Below, in pieces: positions 11,694-13,211 of a stretch of DNA of 13,211 nucleotides (positions are counted from its first letter, which is position 1; each line of letters opens with the position of its first letter). The position numbers and the translations under genes are program-made. The stretch comes from Baffinella frigidus. Lineage: Eukaryota > Cryptophyceae > Cryptomonadales > Baffinellaceae. A model generated the notes under the pieces. That model did no database searches, was not told the DNA's origin, and saw only the letters and a program-made list of their open reading frames with translations. The stretch covers positions 313,083-326,293 of the forward strand of contig MU646808.1 of assembly GCA_026770585.1 (NCBI GenBank), in the 5' to 3' direction.

Positions 11694-11953
11694 AAACCCC
11701 AAACCCTGAACTCCAAACCTTAAGCCTTAAACCCTAAATCCTAATCCCTAATCCCTAATTCCTAAACCCTATACACCCTAAACCCTTAACCCTAAACCCT
11801 TAACCCTAAACCATAAATCCTAAACCCTAAACCCCAAACCCTCAACCCTAAACCCTAAACCCTAAACCTTAAACCCTAATCCCTAATCCTTAATCCTAAA
11901 CCCTAAACCCTAAACCCTAAACCCTAAAACCTAAACCCTAAACCCTAAACCGG
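11694..11953. repeat. CCCTAAA interstitial telomeric array
   Basis: Mixed CCCTAAT, CCTTAAA and CCCTAAA, becoming regular at about 11895-11950. No gene. Confidence 0.85.
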
Positions 11954-11968
11954 GCAGAAGGAAGGAGC

Positions 11969-12127
11969 TCTCCACTGCACTGCCAGGGCAGAGATTTTGT
12001 AAAAGTCAATTCACCCACAAATCTGTCAACTTTAGAAACGAGGTACACATAATGTGTACTTCTTTACTACACATTCGCAGGTGAGTTGACTAAAACAAAA
12101 CCTCCGGCCTGGCAGTGCACTGGGAGA
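11969..12127. mobile_element. E, 159-bp terminal-inverted-repeat element
   Basis: TCTCCACTGCACTGCCAGGG at the left is complementary to the right end (GGCCTGGCAGTGCACTGGGA GA) with a one-base gap. Inside follow TTTTGTAAAAGTCAATTCAC and its complement. The middle has GTACACA-TAA-TGTGTAC at 12043-12059 and TTACTACACATT. The segment AAGTCAATTCACCCAC with GTCAACTT aligns with the core of S1. No coding capacity. Confidence 0.8.
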
Positions 12128-12128
12128 A

Positions 12129-12337
12129 CCACTCGAGGCTAGAAATGTGACTATTTTAAAAGTTTTAATTCTACAAGTCCTTTACACGTGGACTGCTGTG
12201 TAGTAATTTTCACACAAATATCGCGTTTGGTCACGTTCCTGGGGAATTCCCCCAGGAACGTGACCACGCCTGCCCGTGACTGGTACCAAATTTAACAACC
12301 CCACATTTAAAATACTCCCTCTTCCAGCCTCAAGTGG
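12129..12337. mobile_element. B, 209-bp element, sister of A
   Basis: Ends CCACTCGAGGCTAGAAATG and CTTCCAGCCTCAAGTGG. The inner palindrome at 12229-12265 has outer arms GGTCACGTT and AACGTGACC as in A, but the inner part is CCTGGGG-AATTC-CCCCAGG. It lies one base from element E. No coding capacity. Confidence 0.85.
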
Positions 12338-12390
12338 AAGCTCTAGTTCCACGCGAACAACCCGGGACCTAGCTCCGTCGCAGTCTATTT

Positions 12391-12549
12391 CACTCGGAGC
12401 CAGAACGTTTCGCCCAAGTCAACTCCCCCTGAAAACCAGCGCCTTTAGTCAAATGCCTGCCATGGTGGCAGGGTCCATCTAAACGAAATCAGGGGAAAGT
12501 TGACCCAGGTAAGCTGGCTGTCTTAGCTGAAATCTTGTGGCTCGGAGTG
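12391..12549. mobile_element. D, 159-bp element, sister of C
   Basis: Ends CACTCGGAGCCAGAACGTTT and AAATCTTGTGGCTCGGAGTG. Same length as C, with the inner palindrome at the same offset (65 bases from the left end), but with sequence CCTGCCA-TGG-TGGCAGG at 12456-12472. No coding capacity. Confidence 0.85.
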
Positions 12550-12599
12550 TGTTAGGGCCCGCCTGTTTGGTGAGCGAAATCAAAATAGTCTCTTACCCA

Positions 12600-12665
12600 T
12601 GTGCTTAGCCGACTATCCTCAAGTTGACAATCTGGGTCCGTGGTACAAATCCGTCAACTTTGGGG
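12600..12665 (-). repeat. Family N hairpin, copy 3 (inverted)
   Basis: On the minus strand it gives CCAAAGTTGACGGATTTG, TACCACGGACC, TTGTCAACTTGAG and ATAGTCGGCTAA. The arms AAGTTGAC and GTCAACTT pair perfectly. Confidence 0.6.
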
Positions 12666-12703
12666 CGGAAACGGGCCTCGCCCCAGCGCGGGCCCTCTCC
12701 CGC

Positions 12704-12752
12704 TCGCATCGCTCAGGGGTTGTCCGAACTCCCTTCGAAGTCCGCTGTGTGG
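12704..12752 (+). mobile_element. F6, right-end fragment of family F
   Basis: CGCATCGCTCAGGGGTTGTC then CCTTCGAAGTCCGCTGTGTGG. The left two thirds are missing; GC-rich sequence precedes it. Confidence 0.65.
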
Positions 12753-12862
12753 AGTGGCATGACTCTCTCCAAAAGCAGCATGGCTAGAAAACGTCGCGGG
12801 ACTCCTAAAGGGGCGTGACTGCAAAAGTGGCTTGACTGCAAAGTGGCTTGACTGCAAAAGTT
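12753..12862 (+). repeat. AGTGGCATGACTC tandem units, copy 2
   Basis: Homologous to 11079-11219, with the later units TGCAAAAGTGGCTTGAC made more regular. It is followed by GTTGGCTGAAAGTGG, as at 11656, so a larger segment was duplicated and then filled with different elements. Confidence 0.6.
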
Positions 12863-12895
12863 GCAAACGTTGGCTGAAAGTGGGGGGTTGGGCAG

Positions 12896-12945
12896 GCGCA
12901 CGAACGCTGGCGGAAGAAAAGACGGAAGGAGGCTTTACAGTTCAG
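12896..12945 (+). CDS. Candidate exon E8: basic AHERWRKKRRKEALQF
   Basis: After GGTTGGGCAG the exon has 16 codons plus two bases, ending TTCAG before GTCCCG. It reads AHERWRKKRRKEALQF, strongly basic, and could act as a nuclear localisation or nucleic-acid contact segment (inference from composition). The phase-0 start fits the end of E7. A worn copy at about 13028-13048 reads ERRREALQF in the same frame; CAG/CAA for Gln is synonymous and Lys/Arg conservative. The acceptor has no clear pyrimidine tract, which lowers confidence. The gene would continue beyond the window, or into exons I cannot see. Confidence 0.45.
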
Positions 12946-13127
12946 GTCCCGTGCCCAATAAACCCTCCACCCTCAACCCTCAACCTCAACCCTAACTCCA
13001 CCAGCGGGCTTTTGCATAAGGGTTTAGGAGAGAAGGAGGGAGGCTTTACAATTCAGGTGCCTACCCTAAAATTAAACCAGCCGGTCTGGCGGATTTGGAC
13101 CAGGGGTAATCCCCAACGTTGTTGGCA
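12946..13127. other. Intron-like stretch with a second E8 end
   Basis: CCCTCAACC-type repeats at 12960-13000, then AGGAGAGAAGGAGGGAGGC and TTTACAATTCAG before GTGCC at 13049, a copy of the E8 end. The rest (13055-13127) is unassigned. Confidence 0.45.
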
Positions 13128-13211
13128 CGTGGAACAGCCCCGCCGGCAGGCTCGTGAACGCCCGCGTGACCGGTCACGCGGACGCCGAAGCCAACTGTCC
13201 GAGGTGACTGC
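13128..13211 (-). mobile_element. G4, element G cut by the window end
   Basis: GGAACAGCCCCGCCGGCAGG, the palindrome CCGCGTGACCGGTCACGCGG at 13162-13181, and CCAACTGTCCGAGGTGACTG C at the border. It is the inverse of G3 and nearly identical to it over the shared right half. Confidence 0.65.

Overview
This window looks like nuclear DNA from a eukaryote whose telomere repeat is of the TTTAGGG/CCCTAAA type. That repeat is used by plants, green algae and several other algal groups. A green-lineage flagellate is my best guess, but it is inference only. No stretch reads as a complete gene in one open frame. I see no bacterial operon, rRNA, tRNA, CRISPR array or transposase. Nearly all long open frames are read-throughs of seven-base repeats (Gly-Phe-Arg-Val style on the minus strand) and are not genes.

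My main reading is that one plus-strand, intron-rich gene runs through the window. Eight candidate exons (E1 to E8) lie in order at about 1098, 2549, 4581, 5459, 7355, 8613, 10138 and 12896. All sit behind an AG and before a GT (GC for E4), and their reading phases join from one to the next. E1 plus E2 encode a WW domain split by a phase-2 intron (DWEVQISRRTGKPYW, then HNKVTGxTRWTDP). E3 to E8 are acidic, helical or basic segments that I do not recognise. Each exon is also present as several damaged tandem copies in its neighbourhood. E2, E4, E5 and E7 copies differ mostly by synonymous or conservative changes, which supports the frame.

The introns and intergenic DNA are made of three things. 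First, telomere-like heptamer arrays (CCCTAAA, CCCGAAA, CCCTGAA, CACCAAA, CCAGAAA), locally homogenised and in both orientations. Second, decayed exon copies. Third, at least a dozen small hairpin or terminal-inverted-repeat elements without coding capacity (MITE-like), most of them 150 to 161 bp or about 200 bp. I name the families F, M, A/B/L, C/D, E, S, G, H, J, K, N, P, Q and T for this report.

Layout: 1-1100 heptamers with decayed E1 copies; 1100-1760 three WW N-half copies; 1889-3910 E2 array, most copies followed at once by a different element; 3916-4115 element A; 4300-5010 heptamers, E3 and a 32-bp minisatellite; 5040-6240 E4 array; 6240-8110 E5 array with elements T, G and K; 8110-8610 CCAGAAA/CCCGAAA field; 8613-9011 E6 with F3, H and L1; 9540-10500 E7 array with P; 10320-11050 TTTAGGG-orientation repeats and G3; 11079-11695 short tandem repeats, F4, C and an L end; 11695-11950 CCCTAAA; 11969-12549 elements E, B and D; 12600-13211 N, F end, E8 and G4.

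The most unusual signal is that three unrelated element families carry an inner palindrome at a fixed position whose sequence differs between copies while both arms stay complementary.
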